From: Clostridiales bacterium
GTDB taxonomy: Bacteria > Bacillota > Clostridia > Lachnospirales > Lachnospiraceae
Direction of reading: 5' to 3'
DNA length: 64,000 nucleotides
NCBI GenBank assembly: GCA_018365455.1
Contig: JAGZJZ010000007.1
Coordinates: 1-64,000, forward strand
Each line of letters starts with the position of its first letter. Within the stretch, counting starts at the first letter, position 1. Below, one piece after another: positions 49,281-58,938 of this stretch. Both the position numbers and the translations under genes were made by a program. Below the pieces are notes generated by a model. The model had not been told where the DNA came from, ran no database searches, and saw only the letters and a list, made by a program, of their open reading frames with translations.

Positions 49281-49853
49281 TTAGCCACGGAACATTAATC
49301 CGTCATCTGTCATCGATTCTACAATTGCAAGAGATTCCAGATGAACACCCTGTTCCCGAATCATGGCGCCGCCTTCCTGGAAGCCTTTTTCAATGACGAT
49401 TCCCGCACCCTCAATGGTTGCACCGGACTGCTTGACGATTTCAATCAATCCTCTCAGCGCACATCCGTTTGCCAGGAAGTCATCAATGATCAGTACGTGG
49501 TCATCCGCATTTAAAAACCGTTTTGACAAGATGACATCATATGTACGTTTATGGGTAAAGGATTCTACCTTTGACTGGTAAACATCTCCATCAATATTAA
49601 TGCTTTGTGCTTTTTTTGCAAAAATAACCGGTACGTTAAAATATTGTGCTGCAATACAGGCAATGCCGATACCGGAAGCTTCTATAGTTAAGATCTTGGT
49701 AATCTTATCGCTGGGAAAGCGTCTTCGGAACTCTTTTCCGATTTCATTAATTAACTGGATGTCCATCTGATGATTTAAAAAGCTGTCCACTTTTAATACA
49801 TGGCCGGGCTTGACCACACCATCTTTTAATATTCGATCTTTTAATAACTGCAT
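49281..49853 (-). CDS. xpt: Xanthine phosphoribosyltransferase
   Basis: 190 residues. The PRPP-binding loop HVLIIDDFLANGCALRGLIEIVKQSGA (about 122-148) with the acidic DD pair and the family N-terminus MQLLKDRILKDGVVKPGHVLKVDSFLNHQMD identify Xpt. It salvages xanthine to XMP. The gene diverges from the xanthine/uracil-type permease. I looked for a purine riboswitch upstream and saw none; its promoter is at 49888-49916. Confidence 0.95.
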   Translation of the reverse strand: MQLLKDRILKDGVVKPGHVLKVDSFLNHQMDIQLINEIGKEFRRRFPSDKITKILTIEASGIGIACIAAQYFNVPVIFAKKAQSINIDGDVYQSKVESFTHKRTYDVILSKRFLNADDHVLIIDDFLANGCALRGLIEIVKQSGATIEGAGIVIEKGFQEGGAMIREQGVHLESLAIVESMTDDGLMFRG

Positions 49854-49887
49854 TTCTAAAATTCCTCCACTGGGTTGATGTTATTTA

Positions 49888-49916
49888 ATCATACAATATT
49901 CTAAACGGTATTACAA
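49888..49916 (-). promoter_or_regulatory. Promoter of xpt
   Basis: Minus-strand TTGTAA (49916-49911), 17-base spacer, TATGAT (49893-49888). Confidence 0.6.
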
Positions 49917-49976
49917 TCATTTCTTGTAGAAAAATCTGTTTTTATGTGGAAAAATCTTTTTTTGTTAAAGTGTCGG

Positions 49977-50005
49977 TTGTCAGAAAAGTAACAATATGTT
50001 AGAAT
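49977..50005 (+). promoter_or_regulatory. Promoter of the NCS2 permease gene
   Basis: TTGTCA (49977-49982), 17-base spacer, TAGAAT (50000-50005). Confidence 0.75.
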
Positions 50006-50067
50006 GCTACAGTACAGTTTTGTAAGGTGTACAGATTTGAGAAAAAAGAAGTTACAGGAGAGAAAAG

Positions 50068-51387
50068 ATGAAGGAAAAGAAAAACGGCAGTATCTATGAA
50101 CTGAATGGAGTGGTTCCTCTGCGTAAGGCAATTCCATTGGGAATCCAGCATGTTCTGGCAATGTTCCTGGGAAATATTTCCCCTTTGATCATTGTATGCG
50201 GTATGCTTGATATGGCTTTGGACTTAAAGACCAGTCTCATTCAGAATGCGATGTTCATTGCAGGTGTGGCAACGTTAATTCAGCTGTATCCGATTTGGAA
50301 AGTCGGAAGTAAGCTCCCCATTGTAATGGGAACCAGCTCCGGATTTATCGGAACGGCAAAAGCAGTCGGAGCGAGCTTCGGATACGGGGCACTGATGGGG
50401 GCATCCCTTGTGGGTGGTATATTTGAGATTCTTCTTGGCTTTTTTATAAAGCCTTTACGGAAATTATTTCCACCGGTTGTTACCAGCCTTGTAATTATTT
50501 CAATCGGATTATCCTTACTGCCGGTTGGTATTAAATATTTTGGAGGAGGCGCCGGAAGCGAAGATTTTGGCAGCTGGCAGCATTTGCTGGTTGGAACCGT
50601 AGTTATTCTGGTAATTATCGTCCTGAAACAGTTTAAGAAAAGCTTTTTGAGCACAGCATCCATTTTAATAGGTATTATTGTGGGTTACATACTGGCAATC
50701 TGTCTGGGAATGGTTAATTTTGCCCAGGTACAGGATGCAGCCTGGTTCAGCCTTCCAACCTTTATGCCGGTTAAGATGGAATTTAATCTTCAGGCAATTA
50801 TTGCAATGGGTATTATGTTTATTGCCACAACGGTTGAGACTGTGGGAGATATTTCCGGTATTACAAACGGAGGTCTGGACAGAGAACCTACCCATGAAGA
50901 ACTTCAGGGAGGTGTTATTGCAGATGGTTTCGGCAGTTTCCTGGGAGCATTGTTTGGAGTGCTTCCAAATACTTCCTTCAGCCAGAATGTGGGTCTCGTT
51001 GCAGTTACGAAGGTAGTAAACCGTTTTGTTATTATGACCGGAGCAGTATTTTTAATCCTTTGCGGTTTCTGCCCGAAACTCAGCGCACTGTTTTCTGTAA
51101 TGCCTCAGTCCGTACTGGGTGGAGCAGCAGTCATTATGTTTGCGATGATTCTGGTAAGCGGACTGCAGTCACTGCTTCGGGAAAAAATTGATGACAGAAA
51201 TGGTTTAATCATCGCGATGGCAATTGGACTTGGCGTTGGTATCGGAAATGTACCGGAAGTATTGGCACAGATGCCGGCATGGGTTGGTAACATTTTTGCT
51301 CAAAATGGTATCATCATGACTTTTGTAATTGCTACGGTATTGAATCTGGTGCTTCCAAAATCAAAAAAGGAAGTTGCGGATAATTAA
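50068..51387 (+). CDS. NCS2-family xanthine/uracil permease
   Basis: 439 residues, about 12-14 membrane helices. Family motifs: HVLAMFLGNISPL near 28, GTSSGFIGTAKAVGASFGYGALMGA near 90, and ATTVETVGDISGITNGGLDREPTHEELQGG near 252-282 with the conserved acids, followed by LPNTSFSQNVGLV. It imports purines or uracil with protons. Divergence from xpt and the nearby molybdenum hydroxylase favour xanthine. GAGAGAAAAG precedes the ATG. Confidence 0.92.
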   Translation: MKEKKNGSIYELNGVVPLRKAIPLGIQHVLAMFLGNISPLIIVCGMLDMALDLKTSLIQNAMFIAGVATLIQLYPIWKVGSKLPIVMGTSSGFIGTAKAVGASFGYGALMGASLVGGIFEILLGFFIKPLRKLFPPVVTSLVIISIGLSLLPVGIKYFGGGAGSEDFGSWQHLLVGTVVILVIIVLKQFKKSFLSTASILIGIIVGYILAICLGMVNFAQVQDAAWFSLPTFMPVKMEFNLQAIIAMGIMFIATTVETVGDISGITNGGLDREPTHEELQGGVIADGFGSFLGALFGVLPNTSFSQNVGLVAVTKVVNRFVIMTGAVFLILCGFCPKLSALFSVMPQSVLGGAAVIMFAMILVSGLQSLLREKIDDRNGLIIAMAIGLGVGIGNVPEVLAQMPAWVGNIFAQNGIIMTFVIATVLNLVLPKSKKEVADN

Positions 51388-51470
51388 GGATTATTAAAAA
51401 AGCAGCTTGTACGGATGTCACCATATCCGTTACCAGGCTGTGTTTCGAAAAACTGGATGGAGACAGGCAT

Positions 51471-52646
51471 ATGAAAAATACTTTTGTGAATAAAATTACC
51501 GGTATCGTACTAGCGGCTGCGCTGGCAATGGGCTCCTTAGCCGGATGTGGTTCCGGGGCTGATCAGAAAACCGAAACCCAGGCAGCAACAACAGCCCAGA
51601 CAGAATCCGCTGTACAGACAGAAAATGGGAATGAAACTGAAGTTAATAATCAGTCGGAGACAGCAGAGGGTGCACAAACTCAGGCAGCTTCCGATTCAGA
51701 AGGTATGACTCAGGCAGAAGGGGAAATTACCGTAACCGATCAGATTGGCAGAGAAGTCACCCTGAAGGCACCTGTTAAGAAAATAGTTTCTTCCTATTAT
51801 ATATCTACTGCCATAGCGATTGCTCTTGGACTTGAGGATAATCTGGTTGGAATTGAAATGAAGGCAGATACCCGGGAACTGTATAAGAAAGCCGCACCGG
51901 AATTATTAGAACTTCCGGCTGTTGGTTCCGGAAAAGGGATCAACATTGAGGAAACTGCTCATTTAGAACCGGATGTGGTCATTCTGCCAAAGAAGTTAAA
52001 GGACTCTGTAGGGCAGTTTGAAAAGCTGGATATCCCGGTATTAGTTGTGGATCCGGAAACCCTGGATAACTACCGGGACTGTGTGGTACTGCTTGGTGCA
52101 GTTGCCGGTGTATCTGAGAAGGCATCCGAGTTAAATGCTTATTATCAGCTGAAAATGGATGAAGTGGCAGAAATGACCAGGGATCTCACAGAGAAACCAT
52201 CGGTTTACTTAGCGGCAGGAAGCAGTTATTTAAGTACCTGCACATCAAAAATGTATCAGAATGACCTGATTGCCATGGCTGGAGGCACAAATGTGTCACA
52301 GGGGCTGGAAGATGGGTATTGGGCAGAAGTATCTCCGGAACAGCTGTTAGAATGGAATCCCCAGTATATCTTTGCAGTGAGTTATGCCGAGTATAGTCTT
52401 ACGGATATTACATCGGACGGGAAATTATCGGAAGTTCAGGCTGTAAAAGACGGCAATGTTAAAATGTTCCCGTCTAACATAGAACCCTGGGATTACCCCA
52501 CCCCTTCTTCAGTGTTGGGTATTCTCTGGCTGACCCATATGCTTCATCCGGATTTGTATTCAGAAGAGGCATATATTCAGGAAGCTCGGGATTTCTATCA
52601 GAAGTTCTTCGACATTCAGGTTGAGGCATCTGATCTGGGGTTGTGA
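51471..52646 (+). CDS. FecB/BtuF-type substrate-binding lipoprotein, probable molybdate/tungstate or metal-complex receptor
   Basis: 391 residues. Signal with lipobox LAGC (Cys near 26), a Ser/Thr/Gln-rich linker to about 80, then a TroA-fold domain: VTDQIGREVTLKAPVKKIVS, the hinge, PDVVILPKKLKDSV and the C-terminal WLTHMLHPDLY. It is the receptor for the FecCD permease and ATPase that follow. Since those run straight into molybdenum hydroxylase genes, the likely cargo is molybdate or tungstate, as in MolBCA. The family alone would equally allow iron-siderophore or corrinoid. Confidence 0.82.
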   Translation: MKNTFVNKITGIVLAAALAMGSLAGCGSGADQKTETQAATTAQTESAVQTENGNETEVNNQSETAEGAQTQAASDSEGMTQAEGEITVTDQIGREVTLKAPVKKIVSSYYISTAIAIALGLEDNLVGIEMKADTRELYKKAAPELLELPAVGSGKGINIEETAHLEPDVVILPKKLKDSVGQFEKLDIPVLVVDPETLDNYRDCVVLLGAVAGVSEKASELNAYYQLKMDEVAEMTRDLTEKPSVYLAAGSSYLSTCTSKMYQNDLIAMAGGTNVSQGLEDGYWAEVSPEQLLEWNPQYIFAVSYAEYSLTDITSDGKLSEVQAVKDGNVKMFPSNIEPWDYPTPSSVLGILWLTHMLHPDLYSEEAYIQEARDFYQKFFDIQVEASDLGL

Positions 52647-52675
52647 TTGTAAGAGCATCGTTATAAAGGAGTTTT

Positions 52676-53668
52676 ATGAATACGAGAAAAAGGTTTTGGA
52701 TTTTGACGATCATATTAGTTTGTGTCATACTTTTGTCCTGCTGCGTGGGAAGATACGAGTTATCCCTGACGGATATCTTTGCTATTATAACCGGGCAGGG
52801 AGGAAATGTTATGGACCGGAAACTATTTTATCAGATTCGTCTGCCCAGGACCTTTTTTGTGGTTTTATCCGGAGGAGCATTGGCGCTGGCTGGTACGGTA
52901 TATCAGGCAGTCTTCCAGAATCCTTTAGTGTCTCCGGATGTTCTGGGTGTGAGCAGCGGGTGTTCTGTGGGAGGAATTCTGGGAATCCTGTTTCTGGGAC
53001 AGTCGGTTCTGGCTGCCCAGGGATTGACTTTTGTATTTGGAATGGGTACCGTGGCGCTGGCTATGCTGCTTGTTTCCTGGATGAGGGGAAATAAAAGGTA
53101 TTTGATGATTATTGCAGGCATTATTGTAGGTTCCTTAGCGGATTCTGTGATTATTTTCCTGAAGTATACCGCAGACCCTAACCGGGAACTGGCGGCTATC
53201 GAATACTGGCTGATGGGCAGTTTTCAAAATGCCGGATGGGATTCCACGATACGTGTGCTGCCGTTTATGGCTGGAGCAGGACTTTTACTGTTCCTGTTCC
53301 GCTGGAAAATGAAGGTTTTGATATTAGGTGATGAAGAAGCGGACAGTTTGGGGATTTCGCCGCATTTTGTAAGGAATATTTCTTTGATTTGTGCTACAAT
53401 ACTGGTAGCGGTTGTGGTAAGTGAGGCGGGGGTAGTATCTTGGATTGGATTGATAGCCCCGCATTTGATCCGCATGTTTAACGGTGATGATTATGTTAAG
53501 AATTTTTTCCAGAGTATTTTATTGGGAAGTATCCTCCTGCTGCTTGCTGATATCTGTTCCAGGAGTCTGGCACAGTCGGAGATACCAATCAGTATTTTTA
53601 CCTCGTTCTTTGGGGCAGCAGTGTTGGTAATATTCTTATGCAGAGGGAAAAACAGACATGAAAATTAG
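52676..53668 (+). CDS. FecCD-family ABC importer permease
   Basis: 330 residues, about nine to ten membrane helices. Typical features: RLPRTFFVVLSGGALALAGTVYQAVFQNPLVSPDVLGVSSG near 45-85 and WIGLIAPHLIRMFNGDDY near 262, the ATPase contact loop. ATAAAGGAGTTTT precedes the ATG. It ends 11 bases inside the ATPase gene, so the two are co-translated. Specificity is as for the binding protein. Confidence 0.92.
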   Translation: MNTRKRFWILTIILVCVILLSCCVGRYELSLTDIFAIITGQGGNVMDRKLFYQIRLPRTFFVVLSGGALALAGTVYQAVFQNPLVSPDVLGVSSGCSVGGILGILFLGQSVLAAQGLTFVFGMGTVALAMLLVSWMRGNKRYLMIIAGIIVGSLADSVIIFLKYTADPNRELAAIEYWLMGSFQNAGWDSTIRVLPFMAGAGLLLFLFRWKMKVLILGDEEADSLGISPHFVRNISLICATILVAVVVSEAGVVSWIGLIAPHLIRMFNGDDYVKNFFQSILLGSILLLLADICSRSLAQSEIPISIFTSFFGAAVLVIFLCRGKNRHEN

Positions 53669-54482
53669 TGTAGAAAATGCATCGGTTTTAATCGGAAAAA
53701 AAGTGATATTGCAGGAGATATGTTTTTCGCTTCCCAAAAAAGAACTGGTTATGGTGATTGGTCCCAATGGGTGTGGGAAAACGACCTTACTGCGTCTGCT
53801 CATGGGACTTCACAAGCCCCAAAGCGGTGGAGTATATTATGATGACAAAGCACTGGGAGATCATACGGTGCTGGAAAAAAGCAAAAAGATGGCTTATATG
53901 CCCCAAAATCCCCGCAGACAGGAAGAGGACGAGGTATTCGACTATGTACTGTTAGGAGTTACCCCGTATCTGAAGTATTTTTCCCTTCCCGGCAAGGAAG
54001 AGAAGGTACTGGCTGAGCTGGTGCTGGCAGAACTGGGGCTGGGCGGATTTATAAACCGCAGGATGGGGACCTTAAGCGGCGGTGAACAGCAGATGGTGGA
54101 CTTTGCCAGAGCCAGAATGCAGCATACGCCCTGGCTGATTTTAGATGAACCAATGGCTTCGCTGGATTATAACAGGCAGCATGAATTTATGCATCGTCTG
54201 GTTCAATATGAGAAACGGTATGGACAGGGCATTCTCATGAGTGTTCATGACCCGAATTTTGTTCTGCGCTATGCAGACCGGGTGATTGTGATGGGACAAG
54301 GTGTAATTCAGGGCATAGTAAGCTGCAGGGAAGATGGATTTGAAAATAAGCTGACCGGGTTATTGAACAAATCATACGAAGGTCATTTACAATTAATAGA
54401 AAAAGATGATAAATATTTTTATTACTGGAAGGAGGAAACACATGTTTCGGGCAAAGGAATTTGTGAAAGCAGCGAGTCTTGA
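53658..54482 (+). CDS. FecE-type ABC importer ATPase
   Basis: 274 residues. Walker A GPNGCGKTTLLRLL near 36, signature LSGGEQQMVDFARARM near 140, Walker B WLILDEPMASLDY near 162 and the H loop VHDPN. The gene overlaps the permease by 11 bases and is overlapped at its 3' end by 41 bases with the FAD-subunit gene of the molybdenum hydroxylase, unusually tight linkage of importer and enzyme. Confidence 0.93.
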   Translation: MKISVENASVLIGKKVILQEICFSLPKKELVMVIGPNGCGKTTLLRLLMGLHKPQSGGVYYDDKALGDHTVLEKSKKMAYMPQNPRRQEEDEVFDYVLLGVTPYLKYFSLPGKEEKVLAELVLAELGLGGFINRRMGTLSGGEQQMVDFARARMQHTPWLILDEPMASLDYNRQHEFMHRLVQYEKRYGQGILMSVHDPNFVLRYADRVIVMGQGVIQGIVSCREDGFENKLTGLLNKSYEGHLQLIEKDDKYFYYWKEETHVSGKGICESSES

Positions 54483-55218
54483 AGAGGCATATACGTTAAA
54501 CCAAAAGAGAAGCAACGTCGTTCTGGGAGGTTTTGTATGGCTTAAGATGGGTGACAGGAATAAGCAGGCAGCGATTGATCTGTCTGGACTGGGATTGGAT
54601 ACAATTAAGGAGGGTGAGGGGGAATTTTCCATTGGAGCCATGTGTACGCTTCGCATGCTGGAAACCCACACGGGACTGAACAAAGCTTTTGGAGATATAT
54701 TTAAAGAATGTACCCGCCATATTGTAGGCGTGCAGTTTCGCAATTGTGCCACTGTGGGAGGCAGCGTATACGGAAGATTCGGATTTTCGGATATCCTTAC
54801 CTGTATGATGGCGCTGGATACTTATGTGGAACTGTATAAGGGCGGGATCATTGCACTGAAAGACTTTGTAAATATGTCTAAGGATTCTGATATCCTGGTA
54901 CGGGTGATAATCAAAAAGGATGGGCGCAAGGCGGCTTATCTGTCGGAGAGACAGACGAAGACAGATTTTCCGGTGATTGCCTGTTGTGTGGCAAAGGATC
55001 ATGACCGGTGGTATGCGGCAGTGGGAGCCAGGCCTTATCGTGCGGTGCAGGTGACATTTCCGGCGGATGAGACAGAGTCTATGATAGATCTAGCGGAAAA
55101 AGTATCCAAAGAATTTACTTACGGCAGCAATTTAAGAGGAAGTGCAGAATACAGAGAACATCTGGCAAAGGTATGTATCAGGCGCTGCGCCTGCAAAATT
55201 ACAGGAGGTGAAGCATAA
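54442..55218 (+). CDS. Molybdenum hydroxylase FAD-binding subunit (XdhB/CoxM type)
   Basis: 258 residues. The FAD-contact motif is RNCATVGGSVYGRFGFSDILTCMMALD near 102-128 and the C-terminal CO-dehydrogenase flavoprotein region follows. It accepts electrons from the 2Fe-2S subunit. GGAGG (54431-54435) fixes ATG 54442 within the end of the ATPase gene. It is shorter than many homologues, and the N-terminal VVLGG FAD loop is present. Confidence 0.88.
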   Translation: MFRAKEFVKAASLEEAYTLNQKRSNVVLGGFVWLKMGDRNKQAAIDLSGLGLDTIKEGEGEFSIGAMCTLRMLETHTGLNKAFGDIFKECTRHIVGVQFRNCATVGGSVYGRFGFSDILTCMMALDTYVELYKGGIIALKDFVNMSKDSDILVRVIIKKDGRKAAYLSERQTKTDFPVIACCVAKDHDRWYAAVGARPYRAVQVTFPADETESMIDLAEKVSKEFTYGSNLRGSAEYREHLAKVCIRRCACKITGGEA

Positions 55219-55220
55219 GC

Positions 55221-55706
55221 ATGGAGATTAAATTTCAGTTAAACGGTAAACCGGTCACGGCAGTTATAGAAGCCGGAACTGTTCTATTAGATGTGGTTCG
55301 AGAAAAGGGCTGTTACAGCGTGAAAAGAGGATGTGAAACAGCAAACTGCGGCTTGTGTACCGTACTTGTAGACGGAACTCCGGTACTGTCCTGTTCCACA
55401 CCTGCTCCACGGGTTAACGGCAGAAAAGTTACAACTCTTGAGGGCATGCAGGAAGAAGCAAAGGCATTTGGAACATTTCTTGCAAATGAAGGTGCCGAAC
55501 AGTGCGGATTTTGCAGCCCGGGATTTATTATGAATGTCCTTGCAATGGAAAAAGAATTAGAAAAACCAACCGAAGAGGAAATCAAAGAATACCTGGCAGG
55601 CAATCTTTGCCGCTGCACGGGATATATGGGACAGCTGCGGGCAATCCATAAATATCTGAACAGGGAAGCAGATGGGCACAAAGACGGGAGGAATGTATGG
55701 AAATGA
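55221..55706 (+). CDS. Molybdenum hydroxylase 2Fe-2S subunit (XdhC/CoxS type)
   Basis: 161 residues. First 2Fe-2S cluster: CYSVKRGCETANCGLC and the downstream SC near 58; the usual Gly in GCGEGECGxC is Glu-Thr-Ala here. Second cluster: EQCGFCSPGFIMNV and GNLCRCTGYMGQ. It passes electrons from molybdenum to FAD. Overlaps the large subunit gene by ten bases. Confidence 0.95.
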   Translation: MEIKFQLNGKPVTAVIEAGTVLLDVVREKGCYSVKRGCETANCGLCTVLVDGTPVLSCSTPAPRVNGRKVTTLEGMQEEAKAFGTFLANEGAEQCGFCSPGFIMNVLAMEKELEKPTEEEIKEYLAGNLCRCTGYMGQLRAIHKYLNREADGHKDGRNVWK

Positions 55707-57991
55707 AACAACGTTTGGTGAATACACCAGTAATGAAAAAAGATGCCATGGCATTGGTAACCGGACAGCCGGTATATACAGAAGATCTGGCGCCGAAGGA
55801 CTGTCTGGTTGTAAAAGTACTCAGAAGCCCCCATGCCCATGCGCTGATTGAAGAAATTAAGACGTCGGCGGCACTTAAGGTTCCCGATATTGTAGGCATC
55901 TATACCTATGAGGATGTGCCGAAGAAGAGATTTACCATGGCTGGGCAGACCTTTCCGGAGCCAAGTCCGTATGACCGGCTGATTCTGGATCAGAGAGTCC
56001 GGTTTGTAGGAGATGCGGTGGCAATTGTTGCCGGTGAAACGGAAAATGCCGTGGACAGAGCTATGCGCCTGATTAAGGTAAAATACCAGGTCTGCGAACC
56101 GGTATTGGATATTCATAAAGCAAAAGGAAATAAAGTCTTAGTCCATCCGGAAGAAAACTGGAAAAGCCTCTGCCCGGTGGGAGCAGACAATAAACAGAAT
56201 CTCTGTGCCCAGGCAAGTGATGAACACGGTGATGTGGAAAGCGTTCTGGAAAAATGCAGATACCGTGTGGAGCAGACGTATCACACCAAGGCGAACCAGC
56301 AGGCGATGATGGAAACCTTTCGGACATTCTCCTATATGGATGTCTATGGAAGGCTGAATATTGTGTCCTCTACGCAGGTTACCTTTCATGTAAGAAGAAT
56401 TCTGTCACATGCACTGGACATACCCAAATCCAAGATTCGTGTCATAAAGCCCCGAATCGGTGGAGGTTTCGGCGCGAAACAGACTGTTGTCACAGAAGTT
56501 TATCCGGCTTTTGTAACCATGCAGACCGGAAGAGCAGCCAAGATTATTTATTCCCGTTATGAGTCACAGATTGCATCTTCTCCCCGGCATGAGATGGAAA
56601 TCAAAGTAAGGCTGGGTGCAGATGAGGAAGGAATTATCCGGGCAATTGATGTCTATACTCTTTCCAACACCGGTGCTTATGGGGAACATGGACCTACTAC
56701 GGTAGGGTTATCGGGACATAAATCCATACCGCTCTATGGGAAGCTGGATGCTTTTAAATTTGCCTACGATGTAGTTTATACCAATGTTATGTCAGCAGGC
56801 GCTTATCGCGGCTATGGGGCGACCCAAGGTATTTTTGCAGTGGAGTCGGCAGTGAATGAACTGGCGGCGCAGATGAAGATGGATCCGGTGGTACTCAGAC
56901 AAAAAAACATGGTACAGGAAGGCCAGGTCATGCCTGCATATTATGGTGAAACGGCCAACAGCTGTGCCCTGGACCGCTGTATGGCACGATGCAGAGAGAT
57001 GATCGGCTGGGACGGGAAATTTCCCCGTAAGGACATGGGAAATGGCAAAGTCAGAGGTGTAGGCGTAGCAATGGCTATGCAGGGTTCCTCTATTTCCAAT
57101 GTGGATACCGCATCGGTTGCCATCAAAGTGAATGACGATGGATTTTACAGCCTAATGATTGGAGCTTCCGATATGGGAACAGGATGTGATACCATCCTGG
57201 CACAAATGGCTGCAGACTGTCTGAACTGCCATATGGAGGATATTGTCGTGCATGGCGTTGATACGGATATCTCCCCTTATGATTCCGGCTCCTATGCATC
57301 CAGTACCACTTACCTCACCGGTATGGCAGTGGTGAAAACGTGTGAAAGCCTGATTCGCAAAATCTGTGAAAAGGGTGCCGGTTATCTGGGGCTTAAGACG
57401 GAACAGGTAGATTTTGACGGGGAAAAAGTATATGAAACAGATGGTGAAAAATGCATCACTTTAAAAGATATCGGCAATTTTGTTATGTGCAACAACGAAG
57501 AGGCACTTATGGCTTCTGAAGCGCATTCGTCGACCGTATCACCGCCGCCGTTTATGGTGGGAATGGCAGAAGTGGAGATTGACAAGGAAACTGGACATAT
57601 TGAGTTAATCGATTATGTGGCAGTCGTGGACTGCGGAACTGTAGTAAATACCAATCTTGCCAGAATCCAGGTAGAGGGCGGAATTGCCCAGGGGATCGGT
57701 ATGGCGCTCTATGAAGATATTACTTATTCCGAAAAAGGGCAGATGTATCAGAATTCTTTTATGCAGTACAAGCTGCCAAGCAGACAGGATGTGGGAAATG
57801 TCCGGGTGGAATTTGAAAGCAGCTATGAGCCAACGGGTCCCTTTGGAGCAAAATCCATTGGAGAGATCGTAATAAATACACCGTCACCGGCAATTGCACA
57901 TGCAGTGTACAACGCGGTGGGAGTGCAGATTCGGACACTCCCCATCACTTCCGAAAAAATATTTTTTCATATGCAGGAGAAAGATTCATGA
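55697..57991 (+). CDS. Molybdenum hydroxylase large (molybdopterin) subunit, xanthine dehydrogenase family
   Basis: 764 residues. Cofactor and active-site motifs: RIGGGFGAKQ near 258, SAGAYRGYGATQG near 370, and the catalytic Glu in PFGAKSIGE near 718. Family members hydroxylate purines and other heterocycles with water-derived oxygen. Neighbouring xanthine permease and xpt suggest purine substrates. Some clostridial members carry a labile selenium ligand; the sequence cannot show that. It overlaps the mocA-like gene by four bases (ATGA). Confidence 0.92.
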   Translation: MEMKQRLVNTPVMKKDAMALVTGQPVYTEDLAPKDCLVVKVLRSPHAHALIEEIKTSAALKVPDIVGIYTYEDVPKKRFTMAGQTFPEPSPYDRLILDQRVRFVGDAVAIVAGETENAVDRAMRLIKVKYQVCEPVLDIHKAKGNKVLVHPEENWKSLCPVGADNKQNLCAQASDEHGDVESVLEKCRYRVEQTYHTKANQQAMMETFRTFSYMDVYGRLNIVSSTQVTFHVRRILSHALDIPKSKIRVIKPRIGGGFGAKQTVVTEVYPAFVTMQTGRAAKIIYSRYESQIASSPRHEMEIKVRLGADEEGIIRAIDVYTLSNTGAYGEHGPTTVGLSGHKSIPLYGKLDAFKFAYDVVYTNVMSAGAYRGYGATQGIFAVESAVNELAAQMKMDPVVLRQKNMVQEGQVMPAYYGETANSCALDRCMARCREMIGWDGKFPRKDMGNGKVRGVGVAMAMQGSSISNVDTASVAIKVNDDGFYSLMIGASDMGTGCDTILAQMAADCLNCHMEDIVVHGVDTDISPYDSGSYASSTTYLTGMAVVKTCESLIRKICEKGAGYLGLKTEQVDFDGEKVYETDGEKCITLKDIGNFVMCNNEEALMASEAHSSTVSPPPFMVGMAEVEIDKETGHIELIDYVAVVDCGTVVNTNLARIQVEGGIAQGIGMALYEDITYSEKGQMYQNSFMQYKLPSRQDVGNVRVEFESSYEPTGPFGAKSIGEIVINTPSPAIAHAVYNAVGVQIRTLPITSEKIFFHMQEKDS

Positions 57992-58557
57992 ACCTGGCAT
58001 TGATCTTATTGGCGGCTGGAAACAGCCGCCGTTTTAAAAGCAATAAGCTGCTGCATCAGATCGGAGAGAATCCCATGTACCTCCATATTGTTAGAGAAAT
58101 AGAAGCTTTGCCAGCAGATGTATTTGTATCAAAAATCATAGTGACCCAGTATCCAAGGATAGCGCAGGAAATGAAAAAAAGGGGATACTGTGTAATTCAT
58201 AATCCTCACAGTGAATGGGGGATTTCTCATTCTATAAAATTAGGTATAGCAGCTGTCATCAGAGCTAACAAGGATGTGGACGGGATTTGCTTTGCAGTAT
58301 GTGATCAGCCCTTTTTAACAGCAAAATCCATTCACAACCTGGTGGAAACCTGGCAGTCCTCGGATAAAGGCATTGCCTGTCTGAAATATCAGAGCCAGAC
58401 TGGAAATCCGGTGATCTTCCACCGGAAATATAACGGGGAACTGATGAATCTGGATGGGGATACAGGTGGGAAAAGAGTTTTAAACCGCCATAAGCAGGAT
58501 GTGGTATATTGTGAGCTTGCCGATGGGAAGGAATTAGAAGATATGGACAGCCTTTGA
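57988..58557 (+). CDS. mocA: Molybdenum cofactor cytidylyltransferase-like (MocA) nucleotidyltransferase
   Basis: 189 residues. LILLAAGNSRRFKSNKLL is the nucleotide-binding start, CDQPFL is the metal-binding Asp motif, and GNPVIF...NLDGDTGGKRVL is the C-terminal substrate region. It makes the cytosine dinucleotide form of the molybdenum cofactor needed by xanthine-dehydrogenase-type enzymes. The four-base ATGA overlap with the large subunit supports this assignment over other MobA-like roles. Confidence 0.87.
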   Translation: MNLALILLAAGNSRRFKSNKLLHQIGENPMYLHIVREIEALPADVFVSKIIVTQYPRIAQEMKKRGYCVIHNPHSEWGISHSIKLGIAAVIRANKDVDGICFAVCDQPFLTAKSIHNLVETWQSSDKGIACLKYQSQTGNPVIFHRKYNGELMNLDGDTGGKRVLNRHKQDVVYCELADGKELEDMDSL

Positions 58558-58938
58558 TAGAGAAGCGGTCAGATGCAATGAAGCAGCCAGAATAGAACAG
58601 TCAAATAGGAGCAGCTAGAATCGAGCAGTCCCAATGGTATTGGCAGTATGGTGTTCAGACAAAATTGACACGCTGTACAGGGAATTTAAGGTCAGACAGG
58701 GCAAATAGTAGAAAAATATTTTCAGGATGGTAAATAATGAAAATATATATTATAATAAATCTGAGCATGTCTGAAAATTCAGTAAATCCGGTTACAACAG
58801 ATAAAAAATGTGCAATGGGATTAAAGTGTTTGAAAAATCATTTCCGCCTTTTGTCAGAAAGCAATTTTCGACACGTATTAGGAAATTTTCAGGATGCGGA
58901 TGAATACTAAATTGGATTTATGAGAGGAGCACTGTATT
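58558..58938. other. Intergenic region with a repeat and short tandem duplication
   Basis: A 28-bp imperfect tandem duplication (about 58583-58610 and 58611-58637) lies near the start, the GTTTGAAAA-type element at 58823-58877 and the mgsA ribosome site near the end. No coding sequence is supported. Confidence 0.65.
58823..58877 (+). repeat. Intergenic element, GTTTGAAAA family, intermediate copy
   Basis: Left AGTGTTTGAAAAATCATTTC and right AGAAAGCAATTTTCGACACG. GTGT..GAAAA pairs with TTTTCGACAC. Confidence 0.7.

Noticed and set aside
49854..50067. Purine riboswitch between xpt and the permease
   Set aside because: I looked for the conserved aptamer loops on both strands and saw only ordinary promoters.
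51404..51460. Further copy of the GTTTGAAAA element before the FecB-type gene
   Set aside because: GTGTTTCGAAAAA resembles the left end but the right end and interior are missing; similarity too short to count.
52621..53094. 157-codon plus-strand frame
   Set aside because: Out-of-frame shadow of the FecCD permease gene, whose motifs are in the other frame.
55313..56116. 267-codon minus-strand open frame
   Set aside because: Antisense shadow of the molybdenum hydroxylase subunits; composition follows the sense codons.
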